Shown: positions 47,051 through 57,509, counted from the first letter of the stretch. The stretch: DNA of 64,000 bases from Oceanospirillaceae bacterium (GCA_013215375.1 JABSRB010000024.1:1-64000); one strand, 5' to 3'. Notes: a model not told the origin generated them from the sequence alone. Translations and numbers: made by a program.

Positions 47051-48898
47051 CTATTCACTGCTAGATACCTGCCATATCCTCTGAGCGAGTCCGCTCGACC
47101 TCTGAGTACTTTCAGCCACCGCTTTTTGCAATACTTTAACAGAACCTAAAAAACTAAAACGCTGTTTTGCCCGAGTGATTGCAGTGTAAATTAATTCTCT
47201 ATTAGCCACTTTCGCCGCCTGCGCCAAGACCAACATGACATGATCAAACTCCGATCCCTGACTTTTATGTACCGTCATGGCAAAGACTGTTTCATGGGCA
47301 GGTAATCTTGAGGGCAGTAGTGCGTGTATCTCGCCGCTGCGCTCAAAATAGACTTTAAGCTGCCCAGTCTCTGGGTCTTTACAAGCGATCCCCACATCAC
47401 CGTTATACAGCTGCATCTGATTGTCATTGCGGGTGATCATTACCGGCCTACCTACATACCAGCGGTTATCCGGCTCTTTCAATTGTTGCTTTTCAAAGTA
47501 CTGCTCAAGCTGTTGGTTTATTTTTTCGATACCAAATGGTCCTACCCGCATAGCGCAGAGCACTTGAAAGCGATTAAAGCAGGCGAGAAATTCAGTGGCA
47601 GTTCGTGCCGTTTTCATCAGTGCAATATATTCTGTATAGCCGGATAACAATTGCGACAGTAGTTGTGCATCATCGGCACTTGGCTGCAGCCAAGTCAAAT
47701 CATCAAAGTCTGCAGCAATGACCCTATCCACACCCGCTACATCCCCTGCGTTGCATACTCTGGCTAATTCGCCGATCCCACTGTGCTCAGAAAAACGATA
47801 GCTTTTTTGTAAAAAAGCTAAATTGTCAGCAAAGGGGTACTGAGAATATTGACTGTTGCTAAAACCACAACTTTCAGCCAATTGATCACTTTGCGCTTTT
47901 GAGTAACAGGCAATTTGTGGTGCCGCACAAATATCACCTAGTACACTACCCGCCTCTACTGAGGCAAGTTGATCTCGATCCCCAATCAGAATCATCCGTG
48001 TTTGACTCGACAATGCATCGACAATGCTCGCCATCATTGGCAAATCGATCATTGAAGCTTCATCGATAATCAACAAATCTACCAGTAGCGGATTATCACT
48101 GTTGTGGATAAACTTTTTACTTTTTGGCCTAGCTCCTAATAATCGGTGTAGCGTTTTTCCCTGTTCCGGGATTAACGCTAATACTTGCTCGGGGATGGTT
48201 AATTTCGTTTTGGCCTGTGCGATAGACTCAGATAGTCTCGCGGCCGCTTTACCGGTTGGCGCAGCTAACTGGATAATCGGCCTGCGACCGATTGCCAATT
48301 GATGCTCGATATATATGGCCAGCAATTTAGTCACTGTGGTGGTTTTACCGGTGCCTGGCCCACCACTAATCACGCTGATCAAACGATTACTAGTCACTGC
48401 TGCTGCAATGCGCTGCCAATCTGGCTGCTCTGCACTATCAAAGTATTTATCTAATAGGGTCTTTAATACAGGTGCTGCTATTTCCTCTAATTGAGCATTG
48501 CCAGCGCCGACTAGTTTACGGGCAACTCGACACTCATACTGCCAGTATCGATAGAGGTACAAGCGATTATTATCGATCACTAAAGGCGTTAGCTGGCTGC
48601 CATCACCAATGATCTGCATATCTATTAGCGTTTGTGGTGCTCGCAGTATCTGCAGGGCACTATGACGCAACTGTACCGGCCAGTGCTCAAGGGTACTCTC
48701 GAGCGCTGCTAAATCTATGCAGACATGTCCTTGAGACAACTGCTCACTCACTAAAGCACTGAGTAACAGCTGGCAATCACTGCTATTGGGTAATTGACGT
48801 TTTAACCACTGACTAAATTGTAAGTCCATCGCCTGCAACAATTTCACTTGCAGCGCTTGATCTAATAAAACCTGCAGCGCGCTAGGTTGCTCTTTCAT
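47051..48898 (-). CDS. recD: Exodeoxyribonuclease V subunit alpha (RecD)
   Basis: 615 residues. RecD is the 5'-3' helicase motor of RecBCD. Walker A GGPGTGKTT is at 179-187, LLIIDEASMIDLPM is the Walker B and motif II region, IGDRDQLASVEAG is motif III, and the C-terminal VFAMTVHKSQGSEF is motif V. Its ATG overlaps the recB stop by four bases (ATGA), so translation is coupled. Last gene of the recC-recB-recD operon, followed by the small-gene terminator region. Confidence 0.97.
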   Translation of the reverse strand: MKEQPSALQVLLDQALQVKLLQAMDLQFSQWLKRQLPNSSDCQLLLSALVSEQLSQGHVCIDLAALESTLEHWPVQLRHSALQILRAPQTLIDMQIIGDGSQLTPLVIDNNRLYLYRYWQYECRVARKLVGAGNAQLEEIAAPVLKTLLDKYFDSAEQPDWQRIAAAVTSNRLISVISGGPGTGKTTTVTKLLAIYIEHQLAIGRRPIIQLAAPTGKAAARLSESIAQAKTKLTIPEQVLALIPEQGKTLHRLLGARPKSKKFIHNSDNPLLVDLLIIDEASMIDLPMMASIVDALSSQTRMILIGDRDQLASVEAGSVLGDICAAPQIACYSKAQSDQLAESCGFSNSQYSQYPFADNLAFLQKSYRFSEHSGIGELARVCNAGDVAGVDRVIAADFDDLTWLQPSADDAQLLSQLLSGYTEYIALMKTARTATEFLACFNRFQVLCAMRVGPFGIEKINQQLEQYFEKQQLKEPDNRWYVGRPVMITRNDNQMQLYNGDVGIACKDPETGQLKVYFERSGEIHALLPSRLPAHETVFAMTVHKSQGSEFDHVMLVLAQAAKVANRELIYTAITRAKQRFSFLGSVKVLQKAVAESTQRSSGLAQRIWQVSSSE

Positions 48899-51800
48899 GC
48901 TTCGCCCTCAAACAGATTATCTAATTTATCGATCAGTTCTCTGGATACTTTGGTGAAGAACACGCCGCTATCGCTCCCTATTTCAAGGCCTCTTAAAAAC
49001 AGATAAAAAACCCCGCCTATATGTGTATCATAATCGTAACTAGCTAAGCGGCTGCGCAATAGACGGTGCAGTGCCAAAGTGTAAAGTACGTACTGGAAAT
49101 CGTAGCGGTGATCAATCATTGCCGCTTCCAATGCCTCACCTTGATAGTCACTTGCACTATCTCCCAAATAGTTAGATTTATAATCGATCACATAATAGCG
49201 ATTATCGACACGTACGGTTAAATCGATAAAACCTTTTAACATGCCGCTCACTTTATTAAACACCAAGTCACCTGCGCGCTTGGCCAATAGATCATGTTCA
49301 CGCAGTAACTGATTAACTTGCACCGCTTGGATTGACTTAAAAGGCATCACAAACTCCATTTCCACCAGCCGGTTGCTATTATCAATCTGCGACAGTGAGA
49401 AACTCGCCGCAGCAGGTTCTGCTGCTAGTTTGACTTGTAAAGATTGATGCACAAAATCCGTTAAACATGGCAGCCAAACCAAATCGTAACCACTTAGTGG
49501 TAGTCTCTGCGTTAATACTTCCTCTATCTGCTGCGTATCTGCTCTGGTGAAGTCAATCTCCTCGTAAATACTGTGTAAAAAAGTACCGGCCACCGCCCCT
49601 TTGGCAAAGGTAAAAATACTCATTTCATCACTGCCCGACTCGACATTTTCTACTTCATCGGCTACTTCTAAATCCAGCTTGGCGCTCTCTAGTGCAGGGG
49701 CATGCTGCGCATCTTTAGACAGGGCCGAATAACTGGTTAGTCGCCAATTGAGATCTAAGCGCCGTTTGAATTTTCTAACGGCTAAAACAGCGCCTGAGTG
49801 ACTGCTAGTTTCGGCGGCGGGCTCTGCAAATAAATCCGCTTGCGCGAGATCTATTTGCTCAACATTGACCACGGCTATATCAGTACTTTGCTCAAGTAGC
49901 TTACTTAACGCTTCGCTAATGGATATCCCCTCAAGCCAGACACTTTCGCCCCCCTCTTTTATCAATGTCAGCAAATAACCTATGGCACTTTTCTGCCAGA
50001 CACTTTTATTGCGTAATGTAACGTTCGCCATGCCGATAAAACAGCCTTGCACAGCGCGAGTAATCGCGACATATAACAAACGTAAATCTTCGGCCAACTG
50101 CTCCTTGTTGACTTGATCTTGCTGCTCGCCACCTCTGGTATCTAAAATGGCAACGCCTGCATCATCGTGATACAACTTACTGGTTGAAGTGCGATAGCGG
50201 CAGGCAAAAGGTAAATAGACGAGGTCGTACTCTAAACCCTTGGATTTATGAATAGTGATCACGGTAATACGTGTTCTATCACTGTCTAAGCGCAGCTGTT
50301 GCTCTTGAGATTGACCGGAGGGTTGTGCCCTTCTATCTTGCAGAAAACGGATCAGCGCCTCATTAGACTCAAGCTCAGCACTGGCTTGTTGCAGTAATTC
50401 TGCCAAATGTAAATAATCGGTTAGACGCCGCTCCCCCTCTGCATGACTCAGCCAGCGCTGGGCAAATTGACGCTGTTGCAATAGCGCTTGCAACATCGCC
50501 AATACGCCACTGCGCCACCAGATATCACGAAAGCTTAAAAACTCTTCCACCAGCGCCTCCCAAGCCAACTCATCTTGGTTTAGCGCATACAGCTCCAGTG
50601 CCGATAACTGAAAAATCTCAGTCGCCAAAGCGGTTCTCAGCGCGCGCTCATTACTGGGTTCATTGACCGCTTTTAAAATGTACTGCAACTCGCGCGCCAC
50701 ATTGACAGTGTAAATATTATCTCTGTTAGACATAAACACAGAGTCTATCTGTAACTGCAGCAGCGCCTTTTGTACTAGCGCCGCCTCCTTCCTATCGCGC
50801 ACTAATACGGCGATGTTGGCAGGCGTCACTGGATGCCCACTAATTTCACCATGGCGCAACATACCATCAATTTGCGCGGCGCAAGTAGTGGCAAAATTCT
50901 GTAGATATTGATCGCTGTTAAGAGGCGTGTCTGCCTGCCAAAAAGTAATAGCTGAGACAGTTTGTCCTGCCACCGTTAACCGCGAGTGATTGCTCTTACC
51001 AGCGGCCACTTTTTGAAAGGGAATATCTTCTGCATATATGAAGGCGGCTGGGGATCTGGAAAACAGCTGATTGGTGGCGTTCACCATCGCCGCGGATGAG
51101 CGCCAATTGGTGGCTAATGTATAGTGGTTTGACTGCTGCCTGCGCGCCTTGATGTAGGTAAATATATCCGCGCCACGAAATGCGTAGATGGACTGTTTGG
51201 GATCGCCAATCATTAACAACCCCAATTGTTCTGCTTCTGCTTCTTGCTCCACTTTTACATGACTATAAAGCGTGGAAAATATGCTGTATTGCAGTGTATC
51301 AGTATCTTGAAACTCATCGATTAGGGCAAAGGGGTACTGTAAGCGAATCGCTTTAGCCAACATTTCGCCACTGCTGCCAGCCAACGCAGCGGCTAATTTT
51401 TGCAGAAGATCATCAAAACTGAGTAATTGCTGCTTATCTTTCTCCAACTGCATATTCTGGCGCACCGCGATCAACGCACGACAAAACACTACTGCCTTAG
51501 TTTCAATTTGAGCCGCGCAAAAACCCTCAATCTCTACAAAGATTTGATGCCTGGGGATATCATCTGTTTTGGCTTTGTCTATTAGCTGCTGCTGGCTAAA
51601 TTTCAATAGCTCTTTAAAGGGTGCCTTTTCTCCTTGGGAAAAAGCGACTAACTTGGCAAACCAAGTCGGTAAATTTCGCTTAGAATAGCTGCGTTTGTCC
51701 ACTGAAGAGCTCTGAATAAGCCCCTGTAAATCATCGCAGGGCTCATCGCTTGCTAAGACCTTTGCCAAAGCCTCGCGCAGCTGTAATTGGCGTATTTCAA

Positions 51801-52476
51801 ATTCATCCCAAGCACTCTTAAGATCAAAATCACTGTAATCTGGGGACAGTTGTAATTGAGCAAGCCCTAAGTAACCGCGAATTTGACTAAAGAGCTTTTC
51901 AGGCGTGGCATAGACACTGAGAATTTCATTAGCCAGTGATACTGGTGCTTGATATAACGTGTTGCGCCAAAAATCTAACAGGCCTTGGCGAATAATGTCA
52001 CTGTCATCACTGATTAGCTGCGCATTAAAGTTAGTTCCTGATTCAAATGCGTGCTGTTTAAGCATCCGCTGACAAAAGCCATGAATGGTAAATATTGCCG
52101 CTTGATCCATTTCAGAGGCAGCGAATTCAAGATCTAACACCGCCCGCGCATGGTCAGTGTGCAATGCTAATAACTGTTTTATAAAAGGGTCGTCACTGTC
52201 ACCTAAAATAAAAGCGACCCGCGCCTCTTGAATGCGTTTTCTAATCCGCTCTCTAAGCTCAGCGGTAGCGGCTTCAGTAAAAGTGACCACTAGTATCTGA
52301 CCGACTTCAAGGGCGCTCTCTCGACCCAGACCCAACAGCAATCTTAAATACAGCGCGGCGAGTGTATAAGTTTTACCGGTACCTGCACTTGCCTCTATTA
52401 AAGCTTCCCCTGTGAGCGGCATGCTGATGGGGTCTAAGATTTGCGCCTCATTTACTTCAGCTTTAACTTGGCTCAT
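48895..52476 (-). CDS. recB: Exodeoxyribonuclease V subunit beta (RecB)
   Basis: 1193 residues, UvrD-like helicase with a nuclease domain. Walker A ASAGTGKTYTLA is near 29-40, and FALIDEFQDTDTLQY is motif II. GDPKQSIYAFRGADI, VITIHKSKGLEYDLVYLPFA and LLYVAITRA are the later helicase motifs. The C-terminal nuclease signature DYKSNYLG begins at about Asp1098, with Lys1100; both are needed for cleavage. All three subunits being intact makes an active double-strand-break repair enzyme likely. ATGA overlaps with both neighbours. Confidence 0.97.
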   Translation of the reverse strand: MSQVKAEVNEAQILDPISMPLTGEALIEASAGTGKTYTLAALYLRLLLGLGRESALEVGQILVVTFTEAATAELRERIRKRIQEARVAFILGDSDDPFIKQLLALHTDHARAVLDLEFAASEMDQAAIFTIHGFCQRMLKQHAFESGTNFNAQLISDDSDIIRQGLLDFWRNTLYQAPVSLANEILSVYATPEKLFSQIRGYLGLAQLQLSPDYSDFDLKSAWDEFEIRQLQLREALAKVLASDEPCDDLQGLIQSSSVDKRSYSKRNLPTWFAKLVAFSQGEKAPFKELLKFSQQQLIDKAKTDDIPRHQIFVEIEGFCAAQIETKAVVFCRALIAVRQNMQLEKDKQQLLSFDDLLQKLAAALAGSSGEMLAKAIRLQYPFALIDEFQDTDTLQYSIFSTLYSHVKVEQEAEAEQLGLLMIGDPKQSIYAFRGADIFTYIKARRQQSNHYTLATNWRSSAAMVNATNQLFSRSPAAFIYAEDIPFQKVAAGKSNHSRLTVAGQTVSAITFWQADTPLNSDQYLQNFATTCAAQIDGMLRHGEISGHPVTPANIAVLVRDRKEAALVQKALLQLQIDSVFMSNRDNIYTVNVARELQYILKAVNEPSNERALRTALATEIFQLSALELYALNQDELAWEALVEEFLSFRDIWWRSGVLAMLQALLQQRQFAQRWLSHAEGERRLTDYLHLAELLQQASAELESNEALIRFLQDRRAQPSGQSQEQQLRLDSDRTRITVITIHKSKGLEYDLVYLPFACRYRTSTSKLYHDDAGVAILDTRGGEQQDQVNKEQLAEDLRLLYVAITRAVQGCFIGMANVTLRNKSVWQKSAIGYLLTLIKEGGESVWLEGISISEALSKLLEQSTDIAVVNVEQIDLAQADLFAEPAAETSSHSGAVLAVRKFKRRLDLNWRLTSYSALSKDAQHAPALESAKLDLEVADEVENVESGSDEMSIFTFAKGAVAGTFLHSIYEEIDFTRADTQQIEEVLTQRLPLSGYDLVWLPCLTDFVHQSLQVKLAAEPAAASFSLSQIDNSNRLVEMEFVMPFKSIQAVQVNQLLREHDLLAKRAGDLVFNKVSGMLKGFIDLTVRVDNRYYVIDYKSNYLGDSASDYQGEALEAAMIDHRYDFQYVLYTLALHRLLRSRLASYDYDTHIGGVFYLFLRGLEIGSDSGVFFTKVSRELIDKLDNLFEGEA

Positions 52477-55400
52477 GAGTCATCATCCTCAGTATCAATT
52501 ACTAAATATTCATTAAGAGAGGTAAAGATGTGCGGATTAATCGCCTGCAAACCATGCTCTATATCTTGCCAGCGCGGATAGACCCGCTGAATATACGGAT
52601 CTTCAAAATTATTATAATTGCCCTGTAAGCTGTGCAGAGTTTTTGTGACATCATCAGTGTTGAACAACTTCCAACCTAAATCTGGTAACCAGGCTAGAGG
52701 ACTACGCAGCCCCTTTTTATATATTTCAATTAAGGCACTCAAGTATTCGCAGGCCAAAGATTGATCTAGCGGAATAAAATGAAACTGCTCATTGATGGCT
52801 CTAAAATAGGTCGGCTTTTGCACACCATTGGCACATGCCGCCAAATGCTCTATCCAGGTACTAATATAACTGCGACCGCTACTATTGGCAGCAGTGTATT
52901 TAACCACGCCCAAATCATAGAGCGGCTCAATCCAACCGCGCAACTCAAGATCCGCTATGTCTAAAGAAAACGATAAACGTCTTTTAGTGCCATTGAGGAG
53001 AGGTTGTACTTTTTGCGCTAACTGCGTGGCATCAAAGACATTTTTACTCAAGTTTTTATGCCCAGCGACTCCCAGTGGCAATAACCCAGATGCGCTTAAA
53101 TATTCGCTAAACTCATCTATATCCCTCTCTAACAAAGCGTGGTGCAACAGTTGATCACGGACAATATAATTATCCAAACCGGTTAACGAAAATGGCTCCT
53201 CATCTTCAATGAGCTCTTCATCGCTCTGAAAATTAACTTGCAGTTTATGCTGTAAATAATAGCGAATTGGCTGTTTGAAAAAAGACGTTAGTTGCGTTAA
53301 CTCTAGTGTTTCTATGCTTGTCTCTGGCAGCATCGCTGCAAAACCATCTTGCTGCTTATTTTCCAGTTCAGTATCGGCAATCGCCAACCACTGTGCGCCG
53401 TAACTAAACAATTCATCACTGGGATCAAAATAGCGGCGATGGTATGGCGTTAAAGGGTGTTCAGTGGTTAAATGCTGCATCAGAGCCATGCCTTGGCGCT
53501 CTAACGTTTGTATATCTACCTTGGCTGGACTCTCACCGCCCGCTAAATAATAACCTTGTTGTAAATACTCAAATAATTCACTGATTAATACCGAAGGCAC
53601 TTTCAAGCTGTTATCAGCCATAGAGCGTCCCACATAACTCACGTACAAAATTGAGCGCGCTGAAAGCAGTGCCTCTAAAAACAAATACCGGTCATCGTCA
53701 CGGCGCGATCGATCCCCTTTACGTGTGTGCTGCGCCATTAAGTCAAAGCCCATTGCCGGCACTGATCTCGGGTAGTCACCATCATTCATTCCCAACAGAC
53801 AAACCACCTTAAAGGGAATCGCGCGCATTGGCATCAAGGTACAAAAATTAATTTTACCCGATAAAAAACGTTGCCCCGAGCGCTGCTCTGTCAGTGACTG
53901 CTGTAGATAATCGATGATGATTTTTGCGGGCACCGGTGCTGCATATTCCACTTCCTGTAAGGTGCTCTGCAAATCTTCGAGTGATTTATAAATAATTTCT
54001 AACGCGGCTAAGTCCGCATCGTCTGGCAGGTATAAATCTTTGAGCAGGCGATGAAAAAAGCTGATCCACTGCTCAATATCACAGCTGGCCTCAAACTGGT
54101 TCTGGCACTGGTCTAACAAGCTAACAAACTGCGCTAACTGACCTAAAACAGCGGCGTCTAACCCCTCTATTTCACCGTATGGCGCTATCCCCTGCCAATT
54201 TTGCTCAAGGTCTCCCATGGCAAAGCCTGCAAACATTCTATCTAGGCCAAACTGCCAACTGTTTTGATTAAAGCTAGGCAAACTGAGCGCGGCCCTTGAT
54301 GGCGCATCTAAGCCCCATTTAATGCCAGAGTCTAAAATCCAAGTGCGCATTAAATCAAACTTGGCCTCATCTAGCTCAAAGCGGCGCAATAACGCTGGCA
54401 GCGACAACAGTTCAAGTAACTCTGTGCTGGTATAACGCCCTGTGGACAAACTCAATAACGCTAAAAAGTTACTGATCAACGGAGACTCTTGTTGAGCGTT
54501 ACGATCTGATATGGAAAATGGCAGGTATCTGTCACTCGGAGCCTGACCAAACACCGCTTCAATATACGGGCTGTAAGCGGATACATCGGGCATCATCACA
54601 ATAATGTCCCTGGGCTCAATGTCGGTATTATTCTCTAACATCGCCAGTAGCTGATCTTGCAGGACTTCTACCTCGCGCATGCCGCTGTGACAACTGTGCA
54701 AGCTGATTGACTGATCCGTTGCAACTACCGATGAGCGGCAGTGCTCTGTGGCTTGAAAATCACTTTCATCTTCAAAAGAGCGCCGGTTACGCAGCGATAA
54801 AATGTCTGACTGGATAGAGCGCAGCAAACTGCTTTTATCATCATCATTAAATAGTTCAACTTCGGGCAGATCTAATTGATTGAGCAGATGAATATAGTCA
54901 CGCCCCAGCTTACCCATTGACGCCAACAGAGGATTACCTTGCTCATAGAGTTGCAGCTGCGCGATATCAGCACTGTCTGAATCTCTATTGCGGCGCAGTA
55001 ATTTACCGAGATAGCGCTTATCTACGATATCGCTCCAGAACTGGCGGCAGGGGTTGGCCACCATCAGATGAATTTCACAGCGCTTGCCCAAATGCACCAG
55101 CGCTTGTAAATAATTATCAGGCAGGGCTGAGATTCCAAATACAAAAATTCGTTGCGGAATTTTGTGTGCTGGTGCCGCACCTATTGCGTCGATAAAAGCA
55201 TCGAACATGTTAGCTCGGTGCCAGTGTGGTAGCTCGCGGGCTTTAGTATCTTCGACAATGGCACGCCAGAGTATTGGCTGCCACAGCTGTTCTTCTAGCG
55301 CCGGCGCATTTTCTGCATTTTCCCACTGTGCAATCCAATCGGGTCGATACACTAGATACTGGTCAAACAAATCGGCAATTTTTGTACACAACTGGTACAG

Positions 55401-55766
55401 CTTAAGGGGTGTCTCATCTGTCATATACAGCGCCAGAGACCTAAAATGCTCATCTTTAAGTTTGCCAGGCAAAATGCTCATCAAAATCCAAGTCATGCTC
55501 TCCTTGGAATACGCAGAGCGCTCAGGCACATCAACTAACATCTCTGAGAAGGTACGCCACAAGAAACTGGCGGGAAGTGGAAACTCGATATTGGCAGAAA
55601 TACCGATGCGTTGGGCCAATTCAAGTTTCAGCCACTGGGCCATACCAGGACTCTGAACCAGTATTTGCTCAAGACTAAAGGGGTCGCTAAGGGGATCACG
55701 AGATATCATTTCGACCATCAGGTCGCGAAGTACATCGAGAGAGTTGGAGTGGTAAACTTTTAACAA
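52473..55766 (-). CDS. recC: Exodeoxyribonuclease V subunit gamma (RecC)
   Basis: 1097 residues. RecC recognises Chi and holds the complex together. The start MLKVYHSNSLDVLRDLMVEM, the helicase-like but motor-dead N-terminal domain (for example VQSPGMAQWLKLELAQ), and LLGMNDGDYPRSVPAMGFDLM are characteristic. It starts with TTG at 55764-55766, preceded by AAAGGT at 5 bp; no ATG fits the expected start. A family-2 element begins 57 bp upstream, so the recCBD promoter may lie inside or beyond it. Confidence 0.95.
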   Translation of the reverse strand: MLKVYHSNSLDVLRDLMVEMISRDPLSDPFSLEQILVQSPGMAQWLKLELAQRIGISANIEFPLPASFLWRTFSEMLVDVPERSAYSKESMTWILMSILPGKLKDEHFRSLALYMTDETPLKLYQLCTKIADLFDQYLVYRPDWIAQWENAENAPALEEQLWQPILWRAIVEDTKARELPHWHRANMFDAFIDAIGAAPAHKIPQRIFVFGISALPDNYLQALVHLGKRCEIHLMVANPCRQFWSDIVDKRYLGKLLRRNRDSDSADIAQLQLYEQGNPLLASMGKLGRDYIHLLNQLDLPEVELFNDDDKSSLLRSIQSDILSLRNRRSFEDESDFQATEHCRSSVVATDQSISLHSCHSGMREVEVLQDQLLAMLENNTDIEPRDIIVMMPDVSAYSPYIEAVFGQAPSDRYLPFSISDRNAQQESPLISNFLALLSLSTGRYTSTELLELLSLPALLRRFELDEAKFDLMRTWILDSGIKWGLDAPSRAALSLPSFNQNSWQFGLDRMFAGFAMGDLEQNWQGIAPYGEIEGLDAAVLGQLAQFVSLLDQCQNQFEASCDIEQWISFFHRLLKDLYLPDDADLAALEIIYKSLEDLQSTLQEVEYAAPVPAKIIIDYLQQSLTEQRSGQRFLSGKINFCTLMPMRAIPFKVVCLLGMNDGDYPRSVPAMGFDLMAQHTRKGDRSRRDDDRYLFLEALLSARSILYVSYVGRSMADNSLKVPSVLISELFEYLQQGYYLAGGESPAKVDIQTLERQGMALMQHLTTEHPLTPYHRRYFDPSDELFSYGAQWLAIADTELENKQQDGFAAMLPETSIETLELTQLTSFFKQPIRYYLQHKLQVNFQSDEELIEDEEPFSLTGLDNYIVRDQLLHHALLERDIDEFSEYLSASGLLPLGVAGHKNLSKNVFDATQLAQKVQPLLNGTKRRLSFSLDIADLELRGWIEPLYDLGVVKYTAANSSGRSYISTWIEHLAACANGVQKPTYFRAINEQFHFIPLDQSLACEYLSALIEIYKKGLRSPLAWLPDLGWKLFNTDDVTKTLHSLQGNYNNFEDPYIQRVYPRWQDIEHGLQAINPHIFTSLNEYLVIDTEDDDS

Positions 55767-55822
55767 AATAGACCTTTGTATGTCTGCGGGCTACTCACAG
55801 GCGCTAATCTATGAAATTCACT

Positions 55823-55984
55823 AGGAGCGTATCCGAGAACTGCGATCGTAGCGAGAGCAAGGTTATTTGAGGCAAAATTAGCGATCATTTGAGGCGAATA
55901 GCGTGCTATTTAACGATCATGAGCGTTAATTTTAACCAAATAGGCTTGGTCACAGTAGATTAGTCTGTTCTCGAACAGGCTCCT
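55823..55984. mobile_element. MITE-like element, family 2, copy B (long form)
   Basis: About 162 bp. Inverted ends: AGGAGCGTATCCGAGAAC on the left against GTTCTCGAACAGGCTCCT on the right (14 of 18 matching). The interior has a GCGATC-type repeat (GCGATCGTAGCG and GCGATCATTTG) and TTTAACCAAATAGG-N-CACAGTAGATTAG, which matches copy A. No open frame. It lies 57 bp before recC and about 90 bp from the small gene at 56072-56269. The structure is that of a miniature inverted-repeat element; a mobile origin is inference. Confidence 0.65.
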
Positions 55985-56071
55985 CGGCACTATGAGTCAA
56001 TGAATGTTGTTACGCGGTCCTACCGATCTTAGCCATTGATAATATATCATCCGTGATGGTTCGTGATTAAC

Positions 56072-56269
56072 TTAAGTTTCTATAGGGCGATGGCTGCTTG
56101 CGGCGTAATCAAAACCCGCCTGCTCTGTCCAAGTATCTTTACCCATTTCAACTTTGACAACACCGGGAAAGCGTTTATTAAGATAATTAACTGCATCTTC
56201 AAGTGTCTCTATATCACATAACATCACACCGCCACGTTCATTATCAGTGCTAAAAATAAAACTCTTCAA
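56072..56269 (-). CDS. Small hypothetical protein, 65 residues
   Basis: MKSFIFSTDNERGGVMLCDIETLEDAVNYLNKRFPGVVKVE and a short tail. The pattern, a strand, then a helix (LEDAVNYLNKRF), then a strand, suggests a small soluble alpha/beta fold. I recognise no family with certainty. The proposed start is a TTG at 56269 with AAGAGAT upstream; an internal ATG fifteen codons later is an alternative. It lies between the recCBD upstream region and the double-receiver gene. Confidence 0.5.
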   Translation of the reverse strand: MKSFIFSTDNERGGVMLCDIETLEDAVNYLNKRFPGVVKVEMGKDTWTEQAGFDYAASSHRPIET

Positions 56270-56712
56270 AATTAATATCTCTTTGTTAACTTACATTTAC
56301 CAGAACTATATTACGCGAGAAACGCTGTACAACCAAGATCGAATTGCCTTTGAAATAGCACATCGACAAGGTATGCCCTGAATATGCCCACTGTTGGCGA
56401 ATGCTAGGCTATATTTATAAAAAAACAGCCCTTAAACCTAAATAATTAGAATTGAACACTCTTTACAGCTTATGCCATCTAATTGCATGATTATCGATAT
56501 TCATCGGCCCTATAAATTGACTTTAAGCTAATATTTTACTTTAATCAGTAGGGTAGAGTTACATTTTTTCATTGGACTGATTACACCCCTCATTCTATGT
56601 TGTTTTATTCTCTACAATTTCGCTAGGTAGATCTATTTTTCGTTTAAAACAGATTAAAACGCTAAATATTTTACCTACCTCAACCTATGTTGCATTTTGC
56701 CAGAGTATTTAT
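56270..56712. other. Intergenic region upstream of the double-receiver gene
   Basis: About 440 bp, AT-rich, between divergent genes. I see no gene, no element copy and no clear dyad. Confidence 0.4.
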
Positions 56713-57507
56713 ATGAATTTAAGCAACCTGTTAGTGGTTCTTGTTGAGCCTTCCAATTTACAGCGCTCTATTATTCGTAAGCATTTGGCTAGTTTCGAAA
56801 TCACAGAGGTAGAAGAGTGTGCCTGTGGGCAGCAAGCAATAGATTTCATGTGCAATGAAGTACCAGATATCGTGATTAGCTCTATGCATTTACCCGATAT
56901 GACAGGCACAGACATCGTCAGTAATATGCGCAGTGACGAACGCCTTAGCGAAACCACTTTTTTACTGATTTCCTCTGAAACTCACTATCGCTTTTTAGAG
57001 CCTGTGCGCCAGGCGGGTGCCATAGGCATTTTGCCGAAGCCTTTTACGGCAAAGGAGTTGGGACGGGTATTACACAGCACTTTAGATTACATTGGCGATC
57101 ATGAGACAGAAGTCACGGATGAAGAGTTTGAAAATCTCAGTGTACTGATCGTTGATGATAGCAAAGTTTCACGCACCTATTTCAAAAACATACTCAAGAA
57201 CTTAGGCGTTAAAAATTTAGTTGAAGCTGAAGATGGAGCGCAGGCCTATGAGATATTTCAGCAGCAGAATTTTGATTTAGTCGTCACTGATTACAACATG
57301 CCCAATGTCGATGGCAAAGAGCTACTTGAGCTGATTCGACAAGACGCTCAACAACCTTCAGTCCCGGTTATGATGGTGACTTCAGAGCAAAATCAAGCGT
57401 CCCTAGCGGCGATAGAAAGCTCTGGCGTTTCAGCACTGGTGAAGAAACCTTTAACTTACGATGTGATTAAACGGATTATCATCGAATTAGTTTTTGGCGA
57501 CATATAA
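56713..57507 (+). CDS. Double-receiver response regulator with a degenerate first receiver
   Basis: 264 residues, two CheY-like domains and no output domain. Receiver 1 (1-120) lacks the phosphate-accepting Asp: PDIVISSMHLPDMTG places Ser57 at that position, and the N-terminal acidic pair is replaced by VEPSN. Its conserved Lys (ILPKPFTA, Lys109) remains. Receiver 2 (142-260) is intact: VDDSK at 148-151, Asp193 in VVTDYNMPNVDG, and Lys244/245 in VKKPL. So only the second receiver should be phosphorylated; the first may act as a binding or pseudo-receiver module. Partner kinase not seen nearby. Terminator follows at once. Confidence 0.9.
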   Translation: MNLSNLLVVLVEPSNLQRSIIRKHLASFEITEVEECACGQQAIDFMCNEVPDIVISSMHLPDMTGTDIVSNMRSDERLSETTFLLISSETHYRFLEPVRQAGAIGILPKPFTAKELGRVLHSTLDYIGDHETEVTDEEFENLSVLIVDDSKVSRTYFKNILKNLGVKNLVEAEDGAQAYEIFQQQNFDLVVTDYNMPNVDGKELLELIRQDAQQPSVPVMMVTSEQNQASLAAIESSGVSALVKKPLTYDVIKRIIIELVFGDI

Positions 57508-57509
57508 AA

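Noticed and set aside
47051-55766. A defence system at the recCBD operon
   Set aside because: The three genes are the standard repair nuclease with all motifs intact; nothing additional is encoded in the operon.
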